From positions 1,178,001 to 1,242,000 of the forward strand of contig NZ_VFOO01000001.1 in NCBI RefSeq assembly GCF_006716115.1: DNA of 64,000 nucleotides, in the 5' to 3' direction. Below the pieces are notes generated by a model. The model made no database searches. It was not told the DNA's origin and saw only the letters and a program-made list of their open reading frames with translations. Of the stretch, positions 31,592 through 41,394 are shown in pieces (position 1 is the first letter of the stretch; each line of letters opens with the position of its first letter). The position numbers were made by a program, and so were the translations under genes. Origin of the DNA: Subtercola boreus. GTDB lineage: Bacteria; Actinomycetota; Actinomycetes; Actinomycetales; Microbacteriaceae.

Positions 31592-32050
31592 TCAGGGGGC
31601 GGCGGTGCGGGTGAAGAGGTGCGCGACGGTTGTTACGGCGGCGACGTATTCGGCACGGTCGAAGATGAACGGGGGGAGCGCGGAGTAGTCACGTTCACGG
31701 CGGAACGGCTGTTCGAAGCTCTGCCAGGTCACGGTGTCGGGGGTGGTGACGATCGTCACGCCGAACGGCCAGCAGCCGAGTTCGCCGCATTCGCAACCCA
31801 GAACCCACACCCGTCCGCCGGTCGAGCCGAATCCCGTGAGGCCCACCCCGAGCCAGTATTCGATGGCCGTGCCGAGACGGAAGACACCGGGGAAGAGGCC
31901 ACCATAACCGCCGGCCGGATCCCATCCCCGGCTCGCTTCGAACTCCATGACGATCTCCGAGAACGGTCTGCCATCGACCACAGCCAGAACCTCGACGGCA
32001 TTCATGTCGCTGGAAGGATCTGTGCGGAAGGTCATCGTAGCTGGGGCCAT
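31592..32050 (-). CDS. hypothetical protein with GCECGELGC motif
   Basis: 152 residues, family not recognised. No membrane segment. The centre contains LGCECGELGCWPF (about 92-104), with three Cys that could bind metal, and an aromatic-rich VTWQSFEQPF block. The open frame extends further upstream, but the ATG at 32050 is chosen because TATAGT (32062-32057) lies exactly 6 nt ahead, as in other leaderless genes here. Inserted between ctaB's neighbour and ctaA, inside a duplicated ctaA tail, which suggests it arrived by recombination. Confidence 0.62.
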   Translation of the reverse strand: MAPATMTFRTDPSSDMNAVEVLAVVDGRPFSEIVMEFEASRGWDPAGGYGGLFPGVFRLGTAIEYWLGVGLTGFGSTGGRVWVLGCECGELGCWPFGVTIVTTPDTVTWQSFEQPFRRERDYSALPPFIFDRAEYVAAVTTVAHLFTRTAAP

Positions 32051-32084
32051 CACCCCACTATATGAGCAAAGCTCTAAACAGCGT

Positions 32085-33038
32085 TCATGCAGAGGCAGAC
32101 GCCGAGGCCGAGGTGCGCGTGGGGCGACTGGCACCTGCCGGGGCGGGGCGGCGCTCCGCCAGGAGTGTCGCGGTCATGGCCGCGACGAGGCTGGCGGCGA
32201 GCACCATGTGCAGGACGACGAGGGCGGGCGGCAGGCCGAGGCGCGACTGGGTGAGGCCGACCGCGATCTGCGCCAGCTCGATCACGAGCAGCGTCACGAC
32301 CCAGCGGCGGGGGAGCCCACGCACCAGTGCGACCACCACGAGCAGCAGCGTCAGGGCGAAGAGCACGTACGCGGGATAGCTGTGCAGGTGCTCCATCACG
32401 TCGGTGTTCAGGCCGTTGCGCGGCGTCGCGGCGTCTCCGGCGTGCGGGCCCGATCCGGTGGTCAGGATGCCCAGGGCCACCGCCAGCCCGACGAACACGG
32501 CCGCGAGGCGGGAGACCGCGAGGTACCACGCCGGTACAGCGAGCGTCAGGCCGACCGCCGCGCCGCGCCGCCCGGTGTACACCCGGTAGACGAGCATGGT
32601 CGTCACGACGACCAACCCGATCGACACCACGAAGTGCAGTCCGACGATGTAGGGGTTCAGGCCGGTCAGCACCGTGATTCCACCGATGACAGCTTGCAGC
32701 GGGATCGAGAGCCCCTGCAGCAGCGTGAGCACGAACAGGTCGCGGCGTTCCTTTCGGATCCGCAGCACCGCGACGAAGACAGCGATCGAGACCAGGACGA
32801 CGACGAAAGTCAGCAGGCGGTTCGTGAACTCGATGATGCCGTGCACGCCCATCTCGGGAGTCGACACGAACGACCCCTCCGTGCACTGGGGCCAGGTGGG
32901 GCATCCGAGGCCCGAACCCGTCAGGCGCACAGCCCCTCCCGTACCGATGAGGATGATCTGCACCACCAGCGAAGCCCAGGCGAGCACCCGCACCCGGGTG
33001 TCGACAGAAGCGGGGAGCCACGCATACAGGCGTTTCAC
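32085..33038 (-). CDS. ctaA: heme A synthase (COX15/CtaA)
   Basis: 317-residue polytopic membrane enzyme oxidising heme O to heme A. About eight membrane segments; the conserved IIEFTNRLLTF (E..N form of actinobacterial CtaA) and heme-ligand candidates His in LHFVVS and VVLHMVLAAS. The GTG at 33038 is chosen (AAGGAA upstream), removing a basic extension that the open frame allows. The last 15 residues are low-complexity Ser/Ala. Divergent from sufB. Confidence 0.92.
   Translation of the reverse strand: MKRLYAWLPASVDTRVRVLAWASLVVQIILIGTGGAVRLTGSGLGCPTWPQCTEGSFVSTPEMGVHGIIEFTNRLLTFVVVLVSIAVFVAVLRIRKERRDLFVLTLLQGLSIPLQAVIGGITVLTGLNPYIVGLHFVVSIGLVVVTTMLVYRVYTGRRGAAVGLTLAVPAWYLAVSRLAAVFVGLAVALGILTTGSGPHAGDAATPRNGLNTDVMEHLHSYPAYVLFALTLLLVVVALVRGLPRRWVVTLLVIELAQIAVGLTQSRLGLPPALVVLHMVLAASLVAAMTATLLAERRPAPAGASRPTRTSASASASA
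32137..32206 (-). repeat. ctaA 3' end repeat (copy B, in the intact gene)
   Basis: Parental-looking copy of the 70-bp repeat at 31494-31563 (69/70 identical), encoding the last membrane helix and start of the tail of CtaA. Confidence 0.85.
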
Positions 33039-33241
33039 AGAGCAGGTTCCTTCATGGTGCGGGGGCCGATAGAGTAAGAGGGTCAAGAATCCGCGCCGCA
33101 GGCGCAACGGGCTATTCACACGAGGCGGCACTGAAGCCGAAGACACTCGCTTCATTCTAAGTACAGAGCCTCGATGTTCTACGCTTCGTGGAATTCCTTC
33201 TGACCTTGACATGTTGTACACGAAAAGGAAGGGAGAAAGTC

Positions 33242-34660
33242 ATGACAGACGTACTCATCGACCGCCCAGAACTTCAGAACCTGGGGGTGTACGAGTTCGG
33301 GTGGTCCGACTCCGACGCCGCCGGCGCGATCGCGAAGCGCGGCATCTCGCCCGACGTCGTGAAGGGCATCTCCACGCTCAAGAACGAGCCCGAATGGATG
33401 CTCAAGAACCGCCTCAAGGCTCTTGCTCTCTTCGAGAAGAAGCCCATGCCGACGTGGGGTGCAGACCTCTCGGGCATCGACTTCGACAACATCAAGTACT
33501 TCGTGCGGTCGACCGAGAAGCAGGCCACCACGTGGGACGACCTGCCCGACGACATCAAGAACACCTACGAGAAGCTCGGCATCCCCGAGGCGGAGCGCCA
33601 GCGCCTCGTCTCCGGCGTCGCAGCACAGTACGAGTCCGAGGTGGTCTACCACACCATCCGTGAAGACCTCGAGGCCCAGGGCGTCATCTTCATGGACACC
33701 GACACCGCGCTGCGTGAGCACCCGGAGTTCTTCGACGAGTACTTCGGCACGGTCATCCCGTCGGGCGACAACAAGTTCGCCGCATTGAACTCGGCCGTCT
33801 GGTCGGGCGGCTCCTTCGTCTACGTGCCGAAGAACGTGCACGTCGAGATTCCGCTGCAGGCCTACTTCCGCATCAACACCGAGAACATGGGCCAGTTCGA
33901 GCGCACGCTCATCATCGCCGACGAGGGCTCGTACGTTCACTACATCGAGGGCTGCACCGCTCCGATCTACAAGAGCGACTCGCTGCACTCCGCGGTCGTC
34001 GAGATCATCGTGAAGAAGCACGCCCGCGTTCGCTACACCACGATCCAGAACTGGTCGAACAACGTCTACAACCTGGTCACCAAGCGGGCCATCGCCCACG
34101 AGGGCGCGACGATGGAGTGGATCGACGGCAACATCGGTTCCAAGGTCACCATGAAGTACCCATCGATCTACCTGGTCGGCGAGCACGCCAAGGGTGAGAC
34201 TCTCTCCGTCGCGTTCGCGGGGCCCGGCCAGCACCAGGACGCCGGCGCGAAGATGATCCACATGGCGCCGTACACGCAGTCGTCGATCGTCTCGAAGTCG
34301 ATCGCCCGTGGCGGTGGCCGCGCTGGCTACCGCGGTGAGGTGCGAGTCGCCGAGAACGCCCACCACTCCGCGAACACGGTCCGCTGCGACGCCCTCCTGG
34401 TCGATACGCAGTCCCGCAGCGACACGTACCCCGCGATCGACATCCGGGTGGATGATGTACAGCTCGGCCACGAGGCGACCGTCTCACGGGTCAGCGAGGA
34501 ACAGCTCTTCTACCTGATGAGCCGAGGGCTCCCCGAAGACGAGGCCATGGCGATGATCGTGCGCGGGTTCATCGAACCCATCGCCCGCGAGCTCCCCATG
34601 GAGTACGCGCTCGAACTCAACAAGCTCATCGAGATGGGCATGGAAGGGTCAGTAGGTTAA
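33242..34660 (+). CDS. sufB: Fe-S cluster assembly scaffold SufB
   Basis: 472 residues; with SufD and the ATPase SufC forms the SufBC2D scaffold for Fe-S cluster assembly. Family blocks include [30 protein letters not shown] and the C-terminal LFYLMSRGL. Start at 33242 after AAGGAAGGGAGAAA; the open frame extends upstream without a good ribosome site. First gene of sufB-sufD-Rieske-sufC-sufT. No sufR repressor gene precedes it, as it does in mycobacteria. Confidence 0.96.
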   Translation: MTDVLIDRPELQNLGVYEFGWSDSDAAGAIAKRGISPDVVKGISTLKNEPEWMLKNRLKALALFEKKPMPTWGADLSGIDFDNIKYFVRSTEKQATTWDDLPDDIKNTYEKLGIPEAERQRLVSGVAAQYESEVVYHTIREDLEAQGVIFMDTDTALREHPEFFDEYFGTVIPSGDNKFAALNSAVWSGGSFVYVPKNVHVEIPLQAYFRINTENMGQFERTLIIADEGSYVHYIEGCTAPIYKSDSLHSAVVEIIVKKHARVRYTTIQNWSNNVYNLVTKRAIAHEGATMEWIDGNIGSKVTMKYPSIYLVGEHAKGETLSVAFAGPGQHQDAGAKMIHMAPYTQSSIVSKSIARGGGRAGYRGEVRVAENAHHSANTVRCDALLVDTQSRSDTYPAIDIRVDDVQLGHEATVSRVSEEQLFYLMSRGLPEDEAMAMIVRGFIEPIARELPMEYALELNKLIEMGMEGSVG

Positions 34661-35919
34661 TGACCTCTGTTTCACCTGCTTCTACAACCGCGCCCGAAAG
34701 CGCGACGGCCCCGGAGGCCACCACGGCGGCCCCGGTCTCCGGCGGCCACCGCGGCGCCCCCATGGGCTCGAAGTCGCACACCGACGGGGCCTGGTCCGAG
34801 CGACCGGTGCAGACCCGTTCGGAACGGTACTCCTCGGCGAACGTCGGCGACTTCGACAAGCCGACCGGGCGCGAAGTCGACTGGAAGCTCACCCCGATCA
34901 AGCTGATCGACGACCTGATCAACGGTGAGCTCGACGGTTCGCCGTTCAAGGGCAACCTCGCGGTCGCGCAGCCCGTCGACGGATTCTCGCTCGCGTGGAT
35001 CGACCGTACCGACAAGCGAATCGGATCGGCCGGCCTCCCCGAAGACCGGGCGAGCGCCAACGCGTGGTCGCACTTCGACCAGGCCCTCGCGATCGACATA
35101 ACTGGCGAAGCGCCGACGGGCGAGTTCATCGTCTCCCGGTCGGGGCTCGGGACGGTTGCGCGCGCTGCGCACACCGTGATCACGGCGGCACCGAACAGCC
35201 GCGGCATCCTCGTGCTCGAGAATGCCGGCGACGCCCGGCTCGCCGAGAACGTCGAGATCGTCATTGGTGAGGGTGCCCACATCACCGTGGTGAGCGTGCA
35301 GGAGTGGAACGACTCCGCCGCGCACCTCGCAAGCCACTTCGCGCAGGTCGGTCGCGACGCGACCCTCCGCCACATCGTGGTCTCGCTCGGCGGCGGCGTC
35401 GTGCGGGTGAATCCGAGCATCCACCTCTCGGCGCCCGGCAGCAACACGGAGGCCTACGGGCTCTACTTCGCGGATGCCGGACAGCACCTCGAGCAGCAGG
35501 TCTACATCGACCATGCGGCCGAGAACTCGCGCAGCCGGGTGAAGTACAAGGGCGCGCTCCAGGGCGAGGGCGCACACTCGGTCTGGATCGGCGACGTGCT
35601 CATCCGCCAGACGGCGGACGGCACCGACAGCTACGAGGAGAACCGCAACCTGGTTCTCTCCGAGGGCACCCGCGCCGACTCCATCCCGAACCTCGAAATC
35701 GAGACCGGCAACATCCTCGGGGCTGGCCACGCGTCATCCACCGGCCGATTCGACGACGAGCAGCTCTTCTACCTGCAGTCCCGCGGCATCAGCGAGGAGG
35801 AGGCCAGGCGTCTCGTCGTGCGCGGATTCCTGGCGGAGATCATCCAGCAGATCGGTGCTCCCGCCGTCGAAGAGCGTCTGACCCTCGCGGTCGAGGCCGA
35901 ACTGACGGTGACCGTCTGA
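34660..35919 (+). CDS. sufD: Fe-S cluster assembly protein SufD
   Basis: 419-residue SufD, paralogue of SufB, sharing the beta-helix core and the C-terminal LFYLQSRGISEEEARRLVV. The N-terminal 45 residues are Ala/Pro/Thr-rich and less conserved. Its ATG overlaps the sufB TAA by one base (TAATG). Confidence 0.95.
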   Translation: MTSVSPASTTAPESATAPEATTAAPVSGGHRGAPMGSKSHTDGAWSERPVQTRSERYSSANVGDFDKPTGREVDWKLTPIKLIDDLINGELDGSPFKGNLAVAQPVDGFSLAWIDRTDKRIGSAGLPEDRASANAWSHFDQALAIDITGEAPTGEFIVSRSGLGTVARAAHTVITAAPNSRGILVLENAGDARLAENVEIVIGEGAHITVVSVQEWNDSAAHLASHFAQVGRDATLRHIVVSLGGGVVRVNPSIHLSAPGSNTEAYGLYFADAGQHLEQQVYIDHAAENSRSRVKYKGALQGEGAHSVWIGDVLIRQTADGTDSYEENRNLVLSEGTRADSIPNLEIETGNILGAGHASSTGRFDDEQLFYLQSRGISEEEARRLVVRGFLAEIIQQIGAPAVEERLTLAVEAELTVTV

Positions 35920-36248
35920 TGGCCGCCATCCGAATCTGCGCCGTCGATGAGCTCAACGAGAACGAGGCGGTGCGCGTCGAGATCGACGGCGTCGCCATCG
36001 CCCTCGTGAAGGATTCGTCGGGGGAGTGCTTCGCCATCGGCGACACCTGCACCCACGGCGACATCTCGCTCGCCGAGGGGTTCGTCGAGGATGACACGCT
36101 CGAGTGCTGGGCCCACGGCTCCAAGTTCTCGCTGCTCACCGGCAAACCCCTGACCCTCCCGGCCTACGAGCCGGTTCCCGTCTACGAGCTCAGCATCGTC
36201 GACGGCGACGTCTACATCGACCCAACTACGACAAAAGAAATCGACTAA
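35919..36248 (+). CDS. Rieske-type [2Fe-2S] ferredoxin of the suf operon
   Basis: 109 residues forming one Rieske domain. Cluster ligands: Cys and His in CTHGDISL and Cys and His in CWAHGS. It resembles the ferredoxin subunits of non-heme dioxygenases, but no oxygenase is nearby. The same gene sits between sufD and sufC in many actinobacterial suf operons and probably supplies electrons for assembly. One-base overlap with sufD (TGATG). Confidence 0.92.
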   Translation: MAAIRICAVDELNENEAVRVEIDGVAIALVKDSSGECFAIGDTCTHGDISLAEGFVEDDTLECWAHGSKFSLLTGKPLTLPAYEPVPVYELSIVDGDVYIDPTTTKEID

Positions 36249-36251
36249 GCC

Positions 36252-37088
<837 letters not shown>

Positions 37089-37107
37089 AGCGACGTAGGA
37101 TTAGGTC

Positions 37108-37437
37108 ATGGTCACCACACTCGAGCCCGCCAAATTCGACCAGGTCGAAGAGGCGCTCAAAGACGTCATGGACCCGGAACTCGGCATCAACGTCGTCGAC
37201 CTCGGGCTCATCTACGACCTCGGCTGGGACACCGACAACGACGCGCTCATCATCTCGATGACGCTGACGAGCGCCGGATGCCCGCTGACCGACGTTCTCG
37301 AAGAACAGACCGCCGAGGCTCTCGACGGTGTGGTCGACGCGTTCCGCATCAACTGGGTGTGGATGCCGCCGTGGGGCCCCGACAAGATCACCGACGACGG
37401 CCGCGATATGATGCGGGCGCTCGGCTTCAGCATTTAG
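37108..37437 (+). CDS. SufT/MIP18-family Fe-S cluster carrier factor
   Basis: 109-residue DUF59 protein. Signature DPELGINVVDLGLIYDL (about 23-39) and the reactive Cys in TSAGCPLTD. DUF59 proteins such as SufT assist Fe-S protein maturation. It is last in the suf cluster. A TAGGAT box (37096-37101) 6 nt before the ATG suggests an additional leaderless transcript separate from sufB-sufC. Confidence 0.92.
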   Translation: MVTTLEPAKFDQVEEALKDVMDPELGINVVDLGLIYDLGWDTDNDALIISMTLTSAGCPLTDVLEEQTAEALDGVVDAFRINWVWMPPWGPDKITDDGRDMMRALGFSI

Positions 37438-37454
37438 CCTTCGGAAGCAAAGAC

Positions 37455-37487
37455 GCCCCGACCGGATCCGACCGGTCGGGGCTTTTT
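37455..37487 (+). terminator. terminator of the suf operon
   Basis: Perfect 11-bp stem (37455-37465 with 37472-37482), loop ATCCGA, followed by TTTTT (37483-37487). 17 bases after the sufT-like stop. Confidence 0.9.
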
Positions 37488-37562
37488 CCGTTCACGATTT
37501 ATACTTGACTTTCATCCCCCACCTCCGCCGTCCCGGCGAAACATCAGAATTGGACTTCCCCC

Positions 37563-39161
37563 GTGCTCAGTGTGCATGACCTTGAGCTGCGTGTCGGCGC
37601 CCGCGTTCTGATGTCGGACGTGAGTTTCCGCGTCTCCGCCGGCGACAAAGTCGGCCTGGTGGGCCGCAACGGCGCCGGCAAGACGACGCTCACCAAGACG
37701 CTTGCCGGCGAGCTGAAGCCCGACGGCGGGCGCATCGACGTCTCCGGCCAGATCGGCTACCTCCCGCAGGATCCGCGCTCAGGGAATCCGGAAGACCTGG
37801 CGCGCACGCGCATCCTCGACGCCCGCGACCTCGGCCAGATCGTGCTCCAGATGCAGCAGGCGCAGCTCGACATGGCGTCGGGCGACCCTGCGGTCGTCGA
37901 TAAGGCGATGAAGAAGTACGGCAACCTGGATGACCGTTTCAACGCTCTCGGTGGGTACTCAGCCGAGGCGGAGGCCGCCTCGATCGCATCGAACCTCAGC
38001 CTGCCCGACCACATCCTCGACCAGCCGCTCTCGACGCTCTCGGGTGGCCAGCGGCGCCGCATCGAGCTCGCGCGCATCCTCTTCTCCGGTGCGGACACGA
38101 TGCTGCTCGACGAGCCCACGAACCACCTCGACGCCGACTCCGTCGTCTGGCTCCGCGAGTTCCTGAAGAACTTCCAGGGCGGCCTGATCGTGATCAGCCA
38201 CGATGTCGCCCTCGTCGAAGAGACGGTCAACCGCGTCTTCTACCTCGACGGGAACCGCCAGGTCATCGACACGTACAACATGAACTGGAAGAACTACCTC
38301 CGCCAGCGGGCATCCGATGAGGAGCGCCGCAAGAAGGAACGCGTCAACGTCGAAAAGAAGGCCGGAGTGCTGCAGATGCAGGCCGCCCGGTTCGGCGCCA
38401 AGGCGTCGAAGGCGGCCGCCGCGCACCAGATGGTTCGGCGTGCGGAGAAGATGCTCTCGGGCCTTGACGAGGTGCGCGAAGTGGAGCGTGTGGCGAAGCT
38501 GCGGTTCCCGGATCCCGTCGCGTGCGGCCGGACTCCGCTCATGGCGAGCGACCTCTCGAAGAGCTACGGCTCGCTCGAGATCTTCACCGCCGTCGACCTC
38601 GCCATCGACCGCGGCTCCAAGGTCGTCATCCTCGGCTTCAACGGTGCTGGCAAGACCACGCTGCTGCGTATCCTCGCTGGCGTCGACAAGCCTGACACCG
38701 GCCAGATCGAGCCCGGCCACGGCCTGCGGATCGGGTACTACGCCCAGGAGCACGAGACCATCGACGTGAAACGTTCGGTGCTCTCGAACATGGTCTCGTC
38801 GTCTCCGAACCTGACCGAGATGGAGGCCAGGCGCGTGCTCGGCTCCTTCCTCTTCACGGGTGACGACGGTCACAAGCTGGCCGGCGTGCTCTCGGGCGGT
38901 GAGAAGACGCGTCTCGCCCTCGCGATGATCGTCGTCTCCGGCGCGAACGTGCTGCTGCTCGACGAGCCCACGAACAACCTCGACCCTGCCTCCCGCGAGG
39001 AGATCCTGGATGCCCTCGCCAACTACGCCGGCGCCGTGGTGCTGGTCTCCCACGACGAGGGCGCGGTCATGGCCCTCAATCCCGAGCGGGTACTGATCCT
39101 GCCCGACGGCGTCGAAGACCACTGGAACAAGGACTACCAGGACCTCATCGAGCTCGCCTAG
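37563..39161 (+). CDS. ABC-F family ATP-binding protein
   Basis: 532 residues with two ABC ATPase domains in one chain and no membrane segment, the ABC-F layout. Walker A motifs GRNGAGKTT (about 37-45) and GFNGAGKTT (about 358-366), signatures LSGGQRRR and LSGGEKTR, and a charged linker (about 255-300). ABC-F proteins act on ribosomes (EttA/Uup type); antibiotic protection cannot be told from sequence alone. GTG start; TATACT at 37500-37505 is a probable -10 with a 50-nt leader. Confidence 0.92.
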   Translation: MLSVHDLELRVGARVLMSDVSFRVSAGDKVGLVGRNGAGKTTLTKTLAGELKPDGGRIDVSGQIGYLPQDPRSGNPEDLARTRILDARDLGQIVLQMQQAQLDMASGDPAVVDKAMKKYGNLDDRFNALGGYSAEAEAASIASNLSLPDHILDQPLSTLSGGQRRRIELARILFSGADTMLLDEPTNHLDADSVVWLREFLKNFQGGLIVISHDVALVEETVNRVFYLDGNRQVIDTYNMNWKNYLRQRASDEERRKKERVNVEKKAGVLQMQAARFGAKASKAAAAHQMVRRAEKMLSGLDEVREVERVAKLRFPDPVACGRTPLMASDLSKSYGSLEIFTAVDLAIDRGSKVVILGFNGAGKTTLLRILAGVDKPDTGQIEPGHGLRIGYYAQEHETIDVKRSVLSNMVSSSPNLTEMEARRVLGSFLFTGDDGHKLAGVLSGGEKTRLALAMIVVSGANVLLLDEPTNNLDPASREEILDALANYAGAVVLVSHDEGAVMALNPERVLILPDGVEDHWNKDYQDLIELA

Positions 39162-40003
39162 CCGAGCGGCGGTGCCGTGTGCACGGCGCCGTCTCCTGTA
39201 GCGAAGGTCGTTGAGGTGGGGAAGTCAGGTTGGCTCGACACAGCGTCGAGTGTGGTCGGCCACCAAGCCGCCCAGTGTCCATTGTCCACGGTAGCGTCGA
39301 CCATCCGCCCGTCGCCCAGCGTCAGCTTCACTGATTCCACGTCATTCCCGGCGCGCCCGGACATCGAAGTGATGATGCCGAATTCCGGTGATGGACTGTC
39401 CATTCGCCCGAGGTCGGTGGTGATCTGGTCGGCAACCGGAGCGGGTTCGAGCTGGAGGTCCTCGGCCGGGGCTGTGCTGAGGTATTCGGCGTTGGATATC
39501 CACAGGGCATCGTCGTCGGCTATGACGCAGAACGCCGTCTGGCCACCTCCGTCGGCGAACAGCATCGCCCGAAACCCACCGCGTTGTTCGCTGGTCAGAA
39601 CCGCTTCCTCGGAAGTGTTTCCGTGCTCGCTCGACGCCGTACCGCAAGCGTTGCGGTCTGCGGCGCTCGGGAGAACAGCCACCGGCGTGGCAGTGTAACT
39701 GCCGAGCACCCCCGTGGCCGAGAGTGCGAAGTTCGACACGGGCGCGGGGGCCGGCGCGCCGAGCGAGAACATCAGGACCGCAGCGACGGCGGCGACCGAG
39801 AGGATGCCGGTCGTGCCGAACACAAGCCGGCGGCGGCGATGCAGTCGCGGGACGGCGTCATCGAGCACCGTCACGCGGAGGAGGAGCTGCTCGCTGAGTC
39901 GCTGGTCGTCTGCGCTCAGTGCTGCCTCAGGAGCCGGGTCGAGCGTCTTCAGCTCGGTCGCGAGCGTCGGAGTGGTGGGGTTCATGAGGGAGTTCCTGTT
40001 CAT
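39158..40003 (-). CDS. membrane protein paired with ECF sigma factor
   Basis: 281 residues: a charged cytoplasmic N-terminus (about 1-55), one membrane helix (FGTTGILSVAAVAAVLMF, about 60-77) and an extracytoplasmic domain of about 200 residues. It resembles the CU044_5270-type proteins next to sigma factors in actinobacteria, so an anti-sigma role is likely. It lacks the HxxxCxxC zinc motif of classical anti-sigma factors. The ATG at 40003 overlaps the sigma stop (ATGA); a second ATG at 39985 is possible. Its stop overlaps that of the convergent ABC-F gene by 4 bp. Confidence 0.75.
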   Translation of the reverse strand: MNRNSLMNPTTPTLATELKTLDPAPEAALSADDQRLSEQLLLRVTVLDDAVPRLHRRRRLVFGTTGILSVAAVAAVLMFSLGAPAPAPVSNFALSATGVLGSYTATPVAVLPSAADRNACGTASSEHGNTSEEAVLTSEQRGGFRAMLFADGGGQTAFCVIADDDALWISNAEYLSTAPAEDLQLEPAPVADQITTDLGRMDSPSPEFGIITSMSGRAGNDVESVKLTLGDGRMVDATVDNGHWAAWWPTTLDAVSSQPDFPTSTTFATGDGAVHTAPPLG

Positions 40004-40569
40004 CGGGTCGTCAGTACGAAGGGGGCGTCGGCGGGCTCGGGCGTCTCCCGGAGGAGGGCGGCCAGGCGCCGGCGGGCGCGGGTGAGGCGCATCGCATAAG
40101 TGGCGCGCGAGCATCCGAGGGTCTGGGCGGCCGACTTCGCATCGAGGTCTTCCCACGCGTCGAGCGTGAGCACCTCCTGATCGACGGCGCTGAGCGTCGT
40201 GAATGCGGCAGCGAGGTCGATGCGGCGCTCGATGTCCGCGACGTCGCCGGACGCCTCGGAAGCACCCACACCGGACCCGATACCGGCAGAGTCGTACGTC
40301 TCGGCGAAGCCGGCGAGGCGCACGCCGACCGACTTCTGGCGTTCACCCGCACGAGCGGCGTTCAGCATCACGTTGCGGGCCGTGTTGTAGAGCCAGGGCA
40401 GCGGTTCGCGCGGGAGCGCGTCGCGCTTCGCCCACGCGATAGTGAACGTCTCACTGACGATGTCGTCTACGGCGAGCGGATGCGCCCTGCGCCGCACGAA
40501 CCGCAGGACCTCGGCGTAGGTCTGCCGATACATGGCTGAGAAGGACGCCAGACTCGTCTGGGTTGTCAT
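40000..40569 (-). CDS. ECF-type RNA polymerase sigma factor
   Basis: 189 residues. Region 2 (about 14-80: YRQTYAEVLRFVRRR, DDIVSETFTIAWAK) and region 4 (about 125-178, ending in the HTH CSRATYAMRLTRARRRL). No region 1.1 or 3, hence group 4 (ECF). Cotranscribed with the downstream membrane partner, which may hold it at the membrane until a signal arrives. Regulon unknown. Confidence 0.9.
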   Translation of the reverse strand: MTTQTSLASFSAMYRQTYAEVLRFVRRRAHPLAVDDIVSETFTIAWAKRDALPREPLPWLYNTARNVMLNAARAGERQKSVGVRLAGFAETYDSAGIGSGVGASEASGDVADIERRIDLAAAFTTLSAVDQEVLTLDAWEDLDAKSAAQTLGCSRATYAMRLTRARRRLAALLRETPEPADAPFVLTTR

Positions 40570-40606
40570 GGGATCTCGATTCCTCGGCTCCGGATGGGCC
40601 TCAAAC

Positions 40607-40636
40607 AGTTAATGTCCGGCGAATCCCATTCTGCAA
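40607..40636 (-). promoter_or_regulatory. likely housekeeping promoter of the ECF sigma gene
   Basis: TTGCAG (40636-40631) and TTAACT (40612-40607) with an 18-bp spacer, about 40 bases before the sigma start. This fits the principal sigma factor rather than the AAC-type -35 of ECF autoregulation. Confidence 0.45.
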
Positions 40637-40694
40637 CACAGAGTCGAGAATTTGTCGTAAATAGCTGTGGGCTGGTGCCCGCGCTGTTCGGCGC

Positions 40695-40967
40695 CTACGC
40701 CCCGGCGACCGTCAGGGACGCGGCATCCGGAACCGAACCGAAGGGAGTCACCGCGAGCGGGAAGTCACGCGCCGCCAGGAACTCGCGGAGGAAGTCGACG
40801 TGCTCGTCGCAGGCCACCCAGACCTTCACCCGGTCCTCCGTGTGGATCTTCGGGTTGCGCCAGCCGATCGCCCACGCCGCTGCGGCACGACATCCGGCAC
40901 GAGAGCACTCCTCGTCACCGGGCACGGCGCCGAGACCGGAGCCGCCCAGCGCATCGAGCAGGCTCAC
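40695..40967 (-). CDS. small conserved protein with two-Cys motif
   Basis: 90 residues. Contains ECSRAGCRAAAAWAIGWRNP followed by a Cys-Asp-Glu-His block (ACDEHVDFL) about 30 residues on; the Cys/His pattern suggests a small metal site. Such proteins are common in actinobacteria and are sometimes labelled acetone carboxylase without good reason; I give no function. GTG start overlaps the stop of the DUF3099 gene (GTGA), so the two are translationally coupled. Confidence 0.7.
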   Translation of the reverse strand: MSLLDALGGSGLGAVPGDEECSRAGCRAAAAWAIGWRNPKIHTEDRVKVWVACDEHVDFLREFLAARDFPLAVTPFGSVPDAASLTVAGA

Positions 40968-41281
40968 TCGGGACGGCCGCCGGTCTCGCGGCCACCAGTG
41001 TAGAGCGGCACCTGGCCGAGCGGCACTATCTGGCCGCCGGGCGCCTGCATCGTTCCGGGCGTGTTGCGACCCGTGTTCGCGATCACGACGGCGAACCAGG
41101 GGAGCACCACCGCCGCGACACCGAGCACGAGCAGCCACCAGCCCTGCACAAAGAGGAGACCGGCCAGGCAGAGCAGACGGATGCCCATCGCCAGCGAGTA
41201 GCGGATCATGCGCGCATGCCGCTCCTCAGCCGGGTTCTGCGGAAGACTCGTGACTGAGAACTGCTGCGAGTCATGCTTCAT
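40964..41281 (-). CDS. DUF3099 family membrane protein
   Basis: 105 residues with two adjacent membrane helices (about 30-50 and 52-70) and a Gly/Pro-rich C-terminal tail, the DUF3099 layout found only in actinobacteria. Function unknown. Start at 41281 chosen from the conserved N-terminus MKHDSQQFSVTSL; the frame is open further upstream. Forms a two-gene unit with the downstream two-Cys protein. Confidence 0.82.
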   Translation of the reverse strand: MKHDSQQFSVTSLPQNPAEERHARMIRYSLAMGIRLLCLAGLLFVQGWWLLVLGVAAVVLPWFAVVIANTGRNTPGTMQAPGGQIVPLGQVPLYTGGRETGGRPE

Positions 41282-41394
41282 CGTGCGCCGCCTGTCGGAA
41301 AGGGAATCATCTAAGCCTACGCTTCCCAGGGCTCTCGTATGCTGGTACGCGGCCATCAGAAGATCTGCTTGACAGAACACCAAAAGGACTCATC

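Noticed and set aside
31475-32065. 196-residue plus-strand frame over the orphan gene and ctaA repeat
   Set aside because: Antisense to the better-supported minus gene at 31592-32050, which has a clear promoter box and a plausible protein.
31494-32206. insertion sequence flanked by direct repeats
   Set aside because: The repeats are a 70-bp copy of a gene end, far longer than a target duplication, and no transposase or terminal inverted repeats are present.
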